From Chloroflexota bacterium (GTDB taxonomy: Bacteria; Chloroflexota; Dehalococcoidia; Lucifugimonadales; UBA3495), in contig PBMF01000039.1 of assembly GCA_002721995.1 (NCBI GenBank), positions 1 through 39,786 of the forward strand: a stretch of DNA of 39,786 bases, given 5' to 3'. Shown piece by piece: positions 22,992 to 30,426 of the stretch. Within the stretch, counting starts at the first letter, position 1, and each line of letters begins with the position of its first letter. The notes beneath the pieces were generated by a model, which was given only the letters and a program-made list of their open reading frames with translations, made no database searches and was not told the origin of the DNA. Position numbers and translations under genes: made by a program.

Positions 22992-24065
22992 ATGGCAGAT
23001 TACAATTTGGCAGTTATTCCCGGCGACGGCGTGGGTCTGGAAGTCATCGCCGAGGGCCGCAAAGCCCTGGAGGCGGTGGCCAGCGTAACCGAGGGGCTGA
23101 GTTTCCAGTTCACTGAGTTTCCCTGGGGCTCGGAGTACTACCGGGAGACCGGGAACCTGATGCCCGAGGACGGAATCGAGATACTAAAGGGTTTCGACTC
23201 CATCTTGTTCGGTGCGGTGGGCGACCCGAATATCCCCGACCACATCACCCTCCACGGCTTGCTGCTTCCCATGCGGCGGGGCTTCGACCAGGGCGTGTGC
23301 ATCAGGCCCGCATACCTGTACCCGGGTGTCGAATCTCCCCTGGCCGGCAAGAAGGCCGGCGACATCGACATGGTCATCTTCCGGGAGAACACCGAGGGCG
23401 AGTACGCTCCGGTGGGCGGCCGCTTGTATGCCGGGACGGCCCACGAGACGGTGGTGCAGACCAACATGTTCACCCGCCGGGGCACCGAGCGCATCATCCG
23501 CGCGGCCTTCGAGTATTGCGTGCGCCGTGACAAGCGCAAGAAGGTGACTTCGGTCACCAAGTCCAACGCCCAGTCATTCGGCATGGTGTTTTGGGACGAG
23601 GTGTTCCAAGAGGTCTCCGCTGACTATCCCCAGATAGAGACCGAGTCCCTGCTTGTGGACCGGGCCTGCATGGACCTGGTGCGCTGGCCCGAGGACTTCG
23701 ATGTGATGGTGGCGTCCAACCTGTTCGCCGACATTCTTTCCGACATCGCCGCGGTGGTCACTGGCAGCATGGGTCTGGCGCCCAGCGCCAACATCAACCC
23801 GGAGAAGGAGTACCCGTCGTTGTTCGAGCCGGTGCACGGGGCGGCCTTCGACATCATGGGCAAGGGGATCGCCAACCCGCTGGCCACGGTCTCGGCGGTG
23901 GCCATGATGCTGGACCACCTGGGAGAACAAGAAGCGGCCCAAAAGGTGGACAACGCGGTGGCGCGCTGCCTGCAGGAACGCACGGTCCTGACCTCGGACC
24001 TGGGCGGCGCCGCCTCCACGTCGGAGATGGGGGACGAAGCGGCCCGTCAGATACGTGAGGGCTAA
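22992..24065 (+). CDS. Isocitrate/isopropylmalate dehydrogenase superfamily: tartrate or D-malate dehydrogenase type
   Basis: 357 residues. IPGDGVGLEVIAEG opens the fold, LLLPMRRGFDQGVCIRPAYLYPGVESPL is the segment typical of tartrate/D-malate dehydrogenases (LeuB has a different substrate loop), VIFRENTEGEYAPVGG carries substrate contacts, and SVTKSNAQSFGMVFWDEV the catalytic Lys. VASNLFADILSDIAAVVTGSMGLAPSANI and FEPVHGAAFDIMGKGIANPLA complete the metal and NAD site. It probably oxidatively decarboxylates a 2-hydroxy-dicarboxylate such as D-malate or tartrate with NAD+. It follows pduX by 28 nt but is functionally unrelated to it. Confidence 0.87.
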   Translation: MADYNLAVIPGDGVGLEVIAEGRKALEAVASVTEGLSFQFTEFPWGSEYYRETGNLMPEDGIEILKGFDSILFGAVGDPNIPDHITLHGLLLPMRRGFDQGVCIRPAYLYPGVESPLAGKKAGDIDMVIFRENTEGEYAPVGGRLYAGTAHETVVQTNMFTRRGTERIIRAAFEYCVRRDKRKKVTSVTKSNAQSFGMVFWDEVFQEVSADYPQIETESLLVDRACMDLVRWPEDFDVMVASNLFADILSDIAAVVTGSMGLAPSANINPEKEYPSLFEPVHGAAFDIMGKGIANPLATVSAVAMMLDHLGEQEAAQKVDNAVARCLQERTVLTSDLGGAASTSEMGDEAARQIREG

Positions 24066-24108
24066 GGGGGTCGTTCGACGAGCTTAGGCCAAAGTACGGA
24101 GTTGAGAA

Positions 24109-24894
24109 ATGCCATACGTAGATAACTCGGGCGTCAAGATTCACTACCACGTCTAGGGCGACGGCCCTCCCCTGGTGCTGCAACACGGAGTAACGAACAG
24201 CCTGGAAACCTGGTATGCCTACGGCTTCGTCGAGGGACTGAAGAAGGACTACCGGCTGATCTTGGTGGACGCCCGGGGCCACGGCCGCAGCGACAAGCCC
24301 CACGACCCCAAAGACTATGACCTGAAGCTGCGGGTGAGCGACATTCTGGCCGTGATGGACGATGCGGGCGTGGACAAGGCCCATTACCTGGGCTATTCCA
24401 TGGGTGGCCGCATCGGGTTTGGCCTCGTGCAATACGCTCTCGAGCGGTTTCACTCCTTTGCCATCGGAGGGATGGGCGCGAACGTCACCAATACCGATAT
24501 TCCGCCCGAATCCCGTATCGCCGTGCTGCGCCAAGGTATGGCTACTTACGTTGCCAACGCCGAGAAGACCGAGGGCCCGATGGAGGCCAAGCGTAAGGAA
24601 CGACTGCTTCAGAATGACCCTGAAGCTCTGATCGCGGCCACGCTCGCTCCCAATGGCACCGATGGCGTGGAACCGCTGTTGCCCGGGCTGGAGTTGTCCT
24701 TCCTGTTGTACTGCGGCGATGCCGACGGGTTCTATCCCGCTGCCAAAGCGGCGGGCGAGGCCATACCCGGAGCTGTGTTCGTGACACTTCCCGGCCTCAA
24801 CCACGGTGAAGTATCCAGGGCCGGGGAGCAGGTGTTGCCCCACGTTACCAAGTTCCTGAAGGAAGCGACTGCGAAAGTGGGGGCGGGCCGCTAA
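24109..24894 (+). pseudogene. Alpha/beta hydrolase interrupted by an in-frame TAG at 24154-24156
   Basis: ATG 24109, with GGAG 7 nt upstream, begins MPYVDNSGVKIHYHV; codon 16 is TAG; the frame continues GDGPPLVLQHGVTNSLETW to a TAA at 24894. Family members normally read HY-V-E-G-D/E-GPPLVL here, so a single G-to-T change (GAG to TAG) explains the break. The rest is intact: oxyanion HG, nucleophile Ser97 in GYSMGGRIG, acid Asp204 or Asp206 in CGDADGFYP, and His232 in GLNHGEVS. It totals 261 residues, close to 3-oxoadipate enol-lactone hydrolase-like esterases. An internal GTG start at 24175 would remove the first strand and has no ribosome site. Confidence 0.82.
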
Positions 24895-24953
24895 CCTAAA
24901 GACTTATCGCGGGACATATCGCGTCGAGCCCTTTCGATTACAGGAGTTAAGCG

Positions 24954-25994
24954 TTGGCTATAGGTTGGGCATTCATCGGGACTGGCAATTATCCCAACAC
25001 CAGGGTGGCGCCGGCTGCAGCCTTGGCGGAAGACACGGCAATCATCGCGGCCTATAGCAGAGACCAACAGCGGGCGGACGAGTTCGCCAAGACCCACGGC
25101 GCGCTGGCTGCCTACACGTCCGTGGAAGAGTTGCTGGCTGATTCCAGAGTCGATGTGGTTTTTGTCTCCTCTCCCAACAACTTGCACGCTTCCCACGTCC
25201 AATCAGCCGCCAAAGCCGGAAAGCATATTCTGGTGGAAAAGCCGATGGCGACCACGGTGGCCGACTGCGTGGCGATGATCAAGGCCTGCGACACCAACGG
25301 CGTCAAGCTGGGCATCGGCTTCCAGTTGCGGTTCCATCCGGGCCACGTGGAGTCCAGCAGGCTGGTGCGGGAAGGTGGATTGGGCGAGGTGGCCCTGGCG
25401 CAAGTAATGTTGGGCTTTGGCGTTAGAGGAGAACTCCAGAGGGAACTTCGCAGCGGCTTGCGAGAGTGGTGGGAAACGCCCGATATGGTCGGGAACTCCA
25501 GGGCCATGATTGGCTCCGGTGTCCACTGCGTGGATGACCTCGAGTTCATACTGGGCCAGACGGTGGTCGAAGTAGCGGCGATAACCGACGGCCAGACGGC
25601 GGAGGCCCCTCTTGAGAACCTGGCCTCGTTGTCCTTGCGGTTCAGCGGTGGCGCCATCGGGACGATGGTCTGTGGGAGCCGAATGCCAGACGCCATAAAC
25701 GACGTGACTGTCTACGGCAGCGACGGCCGGGTCCTACTGAGAAATGCCGCCAGCCCAACCCTGGGCGGCGCCCTAGAAGTGACCAGCGAGACAGTGAACT
25801 CTGAGGTCACTTATGAGCCTGACCCTCTGGCGTTGGCGAAGTGGCAGATCGAGGGTTTCAACCAGGCTGGCACCAAAGACGTAGAGCCCCGAGCCTCGGG
25901 TCTGGACGGTCTCCGGTCTGTGCAGATCACCGAGGCCATGATCGAATCGGCCAAAACCAAGAGAACGGTGAGAGTGGAGCCCATCAGGTTCTGA
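24954..25994 (+). CDS. Gfo/Idh/MocA family NAD(P)-dependent oxidoreductase
   Basis: 346 residues from TTG 24954, chosen because AGGAG lies 7 nt upstream. GWAFIGTGNYPN is the Rossmann start, VDVVFVSSPNNLHASHV and AAKAGKHILVEKPMATT (catalytic Lys in EKP) are the family signature, and the C-terminal domain includes RAMIGSGVHCVDDLEFILG, where the His fits the conserved substrate-domain motif. Such enzymes oxidise or reduce sugars, inositols or related ketones; the substrate is not predictable. It follows the hydrolase by 59 nt and may be cotranscribed with it. Confidence 0.9.
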   Translation: MAIGWAFIGTGNYPNTRVAPAAALAEDTAIIAAYSRDQQRADEFAKTHGALAAYTSVEELLADSRVDVVFVSSPNNLHASHVQSAAKAGKHILVEKPMATTVADCVAMIKACDTNGVKLGIGFQLRFHPGHVESSRLVREGGLGEVALAQVMLGFGVRGELQRELRSGLREWWETPDMVGNSRAMIGSGVHCVDDLEFILGQTVVEVAAITDGQTAEAPLENLASLSLRFSGGAIGTMVCGSRMPDAINDVTVYGSDGRVLLRNAASPTLGGALEVTSETVNSEVTYEPDPLALAKWQIEGFNQAGTKDVEPRASGLDGLRSVQITEAMIESAKTKRTVRVEPIRF

Positions 25995-26004
25995 GGTGGG
26001 GCCC

Positions 26005-26628
26005 CTACATCGACCCCAGTACCACTCTCACGATACGCTTTTCCAGGGCCTGGCCCAGCTCCACCACCTTGTCCAGGCGGTCGTGGTCGCCGGTCACGCC
26101 GATGAATACCACGCCCAAGATGCGTCCAACGCGGAAGTCCACCACGGTGGAGGAGATCAGGCCGTCGGCGCCGCCTTGCAGCACTTTGAGACCCACAGCC
26201 TCATCGAAGAACCCCTGGGGCTCCAGACGGGTCGTGGAAACCAGCTGATGGCCCTGCCCCACGCTCTCTCCCACCCGGTCCTCGAAGTCTTTCAGGAAGA
26301 TGTCGTGCATCCAGTTGTGGACTGAGTCCGGGGAGTCGAACAGGTGTACCACCGAGGCGGTCATGAAATCGAACCCGTCGGACATGACCATATTCGAGGT
26401 GGGCCCCAGTTCCCGCATGGCCCCGGTCACCCGGCCGGCCAACGCAAAACGCTCTGAGGTGTTTCCCTCGAACCCGTGCTCGGCCAGTGTGGCGTTATCA
26501 AGGATTCCTTCCCGGATCACCTGGTGCCCTTGGAACTCCTCCGGGAACTCGGGCTTTTCCAGGACCATATTTTCAAGCGAGTTTTCGCCTATGCTATACG
26601 TCAGGCGGTCAATCGAGGACCTTGTCAA
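26005..26628 (-). CDS. Hypothetical protein, 207 residues
   Basis: Not recognised. TTG 26628 has AGGAG 6 nt upstream, supporting a real gene. The protein is soluble-looking, without a signal peptide or clear membrane segment. It has an acidic, low-Cys composition, a central GRVTGAMRELGP, VVHLFDSPDSVHNWMHDIF, and a C-terminal DFRVGRILGVVFIGV...LDKVVELGQALEKRIVRVV. The pattern of mixed strands and a final amphipathic helix resembles small ligand-binding lipoprotein-type domains, but no name is justified. It converges with the Gfo/Idh/MocA gene (11 nt between the stops) and ends with TAG. Confidence 0.75.
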   Translation of the reverse strand: MTRSSIDRLTYSIGENSLENMVLEKPEFPEEFQGHQVIREGILDNATLAEHGFEGNTSERFALAGRVTGAMRELGPTSNMVMSDGFDFMTASVVHLFDSPDSVHNWMHDIFLKDFEDRVGESVGQGHQLVSTTRLEPQGFFDEAVGLKVLQGGADGLISSTVVDFRVGRILGVVFIGVTGDHDRLDKVVELGQALEKRIVRVVLGSM

Positions 26629-26726
26629 ACCTGTCTCCTGTAGATTGGGCGTGTTCGTAGCCCGGTAACATTCAGGATGTTATTCCTGAGAATTTGCTCT
26701 TGTACCAGTCCCGAAAAGCCGGTTGG

Positions 26727-27785
26727 CTAACCGCAGACCATTGGATAAACGTGCAGATACCGGGTGGCCTCCACCGGGAGCATGCTCTTGGACCAGCTTC
26801 CACCGCCATCGGTACTGCTGTATATCTCGCCGCTGTAGGCGGCACAGTAGATGTGGTCGGGCGCGGCGCGGTCAATGGCTATCTGCATCATACGGCCCGG
26901 CACCCTTTCGCCCAAGTCCATGCGGTCATAGGTCTCGCCGGCGTCGGTGCTCTTGAACAACGCGCCTTCCTGGACGGTGTCGGGGGGAGCGGCGCCGCCG
27001 CCTGCCCCGGCCGCCAGATAGATGGTCTTGGGGTCGTCGGGTGCGACCAGCAGGTCGCGGCAATAGGAGCCGCCGGGGAACATTTCCTCCACCTGCACGT
27101 GCTCCCAGCGCGCGCCCTTGTCCCGGCTGCGGAACATGGCCGTCTGGGTGGCTATGTGGACGGTGCCCGGAGCGGCCGCGCTGACCTGGACCTGGTGCAG
27201 GTCCAGGGTGTTGTTCTTGATGTATGGGCCGTCGATCATCGAGTCCCATGACTCGCCGCCGTCACGGCTGGACAGCAGGCCGCCCACTTCGATGGCCGCG
27301 TACATGTCCTGGGTGTTGGTCGGGTCGATGGCCATACCGATGACCCGTTTCCCGGTTGGGGGCATATAGGTCGTGATGTGGGGATACACCACCCGGCTGG
27401 TGTCCATCATCTCCCAGGTGTCTCCGCCGTCTTTGGAGCGGGAGATGGAGCAGGGGTCGTAGCCGGCGAACATCACGTCGGGGTTGTCGGGGTGAATCAC
27501 CAGGGACCAGACCTCTTTGCCGGGGCCTGCGTCATTGAGAGCTTCCCAGGTATCTCCCCGGTCCTTGGAGCGGTAGACGCCCTTATCGGTGCCGGCGAAC
27601 ACGATCTTGGGGTCGTCGGGGCGGATGGCCAGGGCGCGTACCTGGGGGTTGGCGGGCAATCCCTTGGAAATGTCCACCCATTCGTCTTCACCGTCGGCCC
27701 GGCGGAGCATGCCGCCTTCGCCGATATAGTCACCTTCCCCGGCCAATCCGAGGAATACAAAAGTCCGGTGGTCTGAGGCTACCAT
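26727..27785 (-). CDS. Asp-box beta-propeller protein (BNR / VPS10-sortilin-like)
   Basis: 352 residues from ATG 27785, which has GGAGGT 9 nt upstream. Six Asp-box repeats of the S-x-D-x-G-x-T/S-W type are visible: SKDRGDTW, SKDGGDTW, SRDGGESW, SRDKGARW, STDAGETY and STDGGGSW, about 50 residues apart, each preceded by a P-D/N-P-(K/D)-x-(I/V/M) strand. This is the pattern of a six- or seven-bladed propeller as in sialidases, sortilin and photosystem assembly factor Ycf48. There are no sialidase catalytic Arg triad features or signal peptide, so a binding or scaffold role is more likely. It is monocistronic behind its own promoter. Confidence 0.88.
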   Translation of the reverse strand: MVASDHRTFVFLGLAGEGDYIGEGGMLRRADGEDEWVDISKGLPANPQVRALAIRPDDPKIVFAGTDKGVYRSKDRGDTWEALNDAGPGKEVWSLVIHPDNPDVMFAGYDPCSISRSKDGGDTWEMMDTSRVVYPHITTYMPPTGKRVIGMAIDPTNTQDMYAAIEVGGLLSSRDGGESWDSMIDGPYIKNNTLDLHQVQVSAAAPGTVHIATQTAMFRSRDKGARWEHVQVEEMFPGGSYCRDLLVAPDDPKTIYLAAGAGGGAAPPDTVQEGALFKSTDAGETYDRMDLGERVPGRMMQIAIDRAAPDHIYCAAYSGEIYSSTDGGGSWSKSMLPVEATRYLHVYPMVCG

Positions 27786-27832
27786 GATGCGTGTACCTCC
27801 AAACTTGCTGGTGTGCAAAATAAGATACACGA

Positions 27833-27861
27833 ATTCTTGGTGTATTCCACCCATCTGTCAA
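27833..27861 (-). promoter_or_regulatory. Putative promoter of the beta-propeller gene
   Basis: On the minus strand TTGACA (27861-27856), 17 nt, AAGAAT (27838-27833), about 45 nt before the start codon. Perfect -35, 4/6 -10. Confidence 0.5.
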
Positions 27862-28005
27862 GGGTCTGTGGCAAGACTCCAGCTATGGCGCGGTCTATCA
27901 GACTGAGGTAATATTTAATCCGCCAGCCAGTGGGGCGTCACGCTCATCCGGACCAAGGTATGGGACGGGCGCCGAAACGAGGGCTAATCAGGCACAGGGT
28001 CACTA

Positions 28006-28704
28006 ATGAAGAACAAAATCTACAAGACCATGGATGACGCCGTGGCGGATATCCCCGACGGCGTCACTATTCTCAGCCCGGGTTTCAGTGGCGTGGGCGT
28101 GCCCCGCAACCTGTTGGCCGCGCTGAACCGCCAGGGGGCCAAGGGACTGACCGGCGTCTCCAACAACGCCGGGACCATCGACGAGAATGTGGACATCGGC
28201 ACGTTGGTGGAATCAGGCCAGATGAAAAAGATGATCTGCGCCTTCACCGCCTCGCCCCATCCCTCCCAGGTCACCCCCTTCACCCGCATGTACAACAACG
28301 ACGAGATTGATGCCGAACTGGTGCCCCAGGGCACCCTGGCCGAGCGTCTCCGCTGTGCGGCCGCCGGAATCGGCGGTTTCTACACCCCGACCTCGGTGGG
28401 CACCGAGCTGGCCGAGGGTAAAGAGCACCGGGAGATAAACGGCCGGGTCCATGTTTTGGAATACCCCCTGCCTGGCGATTACGGCCTCATCCGGGCTTGG
28501 AAGGCCGACACCGCCGGAAACCTGATATTCCGGTTGACCCAGCGCAACTTCAACCCCCTGATGGCCATGGCCGCCAAGGTGACCATTGTCGAGGTGGAGG
28601 AAGATATCGTTGAGGCCGGTGAGCTTGATCCCGACCACATCCACGTGGCCGGCATCTATGTGGACCGGCTGGTGAAGATCCCTGAAGACGGCATCTGGAT
28701 CTAA
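28006..28704 (+). CDS. CoA-transferase family I, subunit A
   Basis: 232 residues. The N-terminal half has ILSPGFSGVGVPRNLLAAL, the glycine-rich CoA-binding segment of alpha subunits, and GLTGVSNNAGT. The block VPQGTLAERLRCAAAGIGGFYTPTSVGTELAEGK is diagnostic of 3-oxoacid CoA-transferase subunit A (AtoD/ScoA/PcaI group). It transfers CoA between a donor such as succinyl-CoA and a 3-oxoacid together with subunit B downstream. No clear sigma70 promoter was found in the 220 nt upstream. Confidence 0.94.
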   Translation: MKNKIYKTMDDAVADIPDGVTILSPGFSGVGVPRNLLAALNRQGAKGLTGVSNNAGTIDENVDIGTLVESGQMKKMICAFTASPHPSQVTPFTRMYNNDEIDAELVPQGTLAERLRCAAAGIGGFYTPTSVGTELAEGKEHREINGRVHVLEYPLPGDYGLIRAWKADTAGNLIFRLTQRNFNPLMAMAAKVTIVEVEEDIVEAGELDPDHIHVAGIYVDRLVKIPEDGIWI

Positions 28705-28757
28705 TAAAGAAATCGGCTGACAGCAGAACGCTCTCAGCTTAACTACGGAGACCAAGA

Positions 28758-29432
28758 ATGGCCGAGAAAGTGAAACTGGAACGACAGGCGATGTGCGACC
28801 GGCTGGCCATGGAATTCCAAGATGGCTGGATCGTTAACCTGGGCGTGGGAATGCCCACCCTGTGTTCCAACTATTCGGACCCCACCAGGGAGATCATCAA
28901 CCACGCCGAGAACGGAGTGGTCGGCTACGGCCCTCTGGCTAAGGAGGGCGAGGAAGACCGGCACCTGGTCAACGCCGGGGGCCAGAAGGTGACGCCCCTG
29001 CCGGGGATGGCCTGTGTCCACCACGCCGACTCGTTCATGATGATTCGCGGCGGGATGATCGACGTCACCGTCATGGGTGCCTACGAGGTTGCGGAGAACG
29101 GCGACTTCGCCAATTGGCGTATCCCCAGCCGCAAGGGCGGCGGCATCGGTGGGGCCATGGACCTGGCGGCCTGCGCCAAGCGGGTCTTCATCGCCATGGA
29201 ACACACCACCCGCGACGGCGGGCACAAGTTGCTCAAGAAGTGCACCCTGCCCATCACCGCCCCCGGTGTGGTCAAGATGCTGGTGACCGACCTGGGCCTG
29301 TTCGAGATCACGCCCGAAGGATTCATGCTTTTGGAGCATGCTCCCGGCTGGACCCCCGAAGAGATTCAGGAACAGACCGAAGCCAAGCTGCTGATCTCCG
29401 ACGATTTGAAGGAGTTCCGCTTTAGGAGCTAA
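28758..29432 (+). CDS. CoA-transferase family I, subunit B
   Basis: 224 residues. GWIVNLGVGMPTLCSNY, the active-site Glu in HAENGVVGYGP (the family's SENG motif, Ala replacing Ser), MIRGGMIDVTVMGAYEV and the C-terminal ITPEGFMLLEHAPGWTPEEIQEQT match beta subunits of 3-oxoacid CoA-transferases. The Glu forms the glutamyl-CoA thioester intermediate. It lies 53 nt after subunit A on the same strand and converges with the SDR gene, only 3 nt separating the stop codons. The substrate (acetoacetate, 3-oxoadipate or other) cannot be fixed from sequence. Confidence 0.94.
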   Translation: MAEKVKLERQAMCDRLAMEFQDGWIVNLGVGMPTLCSNYSDPTREIINHAENGVVGYGPLAKEGEEDRHLVNAGGQKVTPLPGMACVHHADSFMMIRGGMIDVTVMGAYEVAENGDFANWRIPSRKGGGIGGAMDLAACAKRVFIAMEHTTRDGGHKLLKKCTLPITAPGVVKMLVTDLGLFEITPEGFMLLEHAPGWTPEEIQEQTEAKLLISDDLKEFRFRS

Positions 29433-29435
29433 CTT

Positions 29436-30185
29436 CTAGAAGAAGTCGGTCCCGCCGTTTATGTGCAGGGTCTGACCGGTCATGAACCCGCAGTCGTCCG
29501 TGACCAGGAACACGGCCGCCGACGCGATGTCATCCACATGGCCCAATCGCCCGATGGGTATGTCGGCGGTGTCCCGCATCCCGCCCTGGGGGTACCAGCT
29601 AAGGTCCCTTGACGTGTCGATGCGGCCCGGCGATATGACGTTCACCCGGATGTTCTTGGGCGCGAATTCCGAGGCCAACCCCCTGGCCAGGCCGATGATT
29701 CCCATCTTGGCGGCTGAAACGTGGGAGCGCTGGGCGGTACCCTTGAACGCCCCGTCCCCGGTGAAGAACACTATCCGGCCGTAGCCCTTCTGCTCCATGC
29801 ACGGTATGGCCGCATGGGCCACATGGAAGGCCCCGTCCAGGACCACGCCTCTCACGCGGTGCCATTCTTCCAGCGTTACTTCCGTGAAGGGTTGATGGGG
29901 CCGGATGGCGGCGTTACTGATCAGGATGTCCACTCCCCCGAACTGCTCGTTGGCGGCCGCGAACATGTTGCTCACCTGCTGATGGTCCGAAACGTCGGCC
30001 ACGAAGGGCAGGGCCTCGACACCCAACTCCCGGGCCTCGGCGGCCACTGATTCGGCCTCTTCCGTGTTGGAACGGGCGTTGACCACCACGTTGGCGCCTT
30101 CCGCGGCCAGCTTCAAGATGATGGCCCGGCCGATGTTGCGGCCCGAGCCGGTGACCAGGGCAGTCTTACCTTCCAAGCGCTTCAT
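29436..30185 (-). CDS. SDR-fold protein lacking the catalytic Ser and Tyr
   Basis: 249 residues with a normal classical SDR frame: TGSGRNIGRAI (residues 12-22) for NAD(P), VADVSDHQQV, the structural NAA at ISNAAIRP, and ISPGRIDT. At the active site, however, the residues that align with the FabG Ser-Tyr-Lys triad are Gly143 (in FFTGDGAFKG) and Val156 (in SHVSAAKMG); only Lys160 is kept. The spacing to FabG is exact, with no gap, so the alignment is not in doubt by eye. Either chemistry differs, with His155 as a candidate acid, or the protein is a non-catalytic NAD(P)-binding subunit. It has a perfect TATAAT on its upstream side. It converges with the CoA-transferase genes. Confidence 0.85.
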   Translation of the reverse strand: MKRLEGKTALVTGSGRNIGRAIILKLAAEGANVVVNARSNTEEAESVAAEARELGVEALPFVADVSDHQQVSNMFAAANEQFGGVDILISNAAIRPHQPFTEVTLEEWHRVRGVVLDGAFHVAHAAIPCMEQKGYGRIVFFTGDGAFKGTAQRSHVSAAKMGIIGLARGLASEFAPKNIRVNVISPGRIDTSRDLSWYPQGGMRDTADIPIGRLGHVDDIASAAVFLVTDDCGFMTGQTLHINGGTDFF

Positions 30186-30257
30186 TGTTGGACCTCATTC
30201 GCGGTTGAGATTCGGAGTCCCGGACGCGCAAACCCGAGCCCGGAACAAGTGGCCGGG

Positions 30258-30263
30258 ATTATA
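30258..30263 (-). promoter_or_regulatory. -10 element for the SDR gene
   Basis: TATAAT on the minus strand (30263-30258), about 72 nt before the SDR start. No recognisable -35 precedes it. Confidence 0.35.
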
Positions 30264-30323
30264 GCACGGGGCCTCCCCGTCTCCTCCCGGAAACTTGGTA
30301 GACCGGAATTTAGTTGTTCGTCG

Positions 30324-30329
30324 TATAAT
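30324..30329 (+). promoter_or_regulatory. -10 element for the FtsX-permease operon
   Basis: TATAAT at 30324-30329, about 98 nt before the first permease gene. No recognisable -35 at 16-18 nt spacing. Confidence 0.35.
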
Positions 30330-30426
30330 CCGGTGCTGTGATGTCAATTATCGGTAATATAAGGGTAAGCAGACTGTTGGCGGCCATGCCTGGAGAGCCG
30401 TTCGGCGGGAGGGACAGCTGAGCCCG

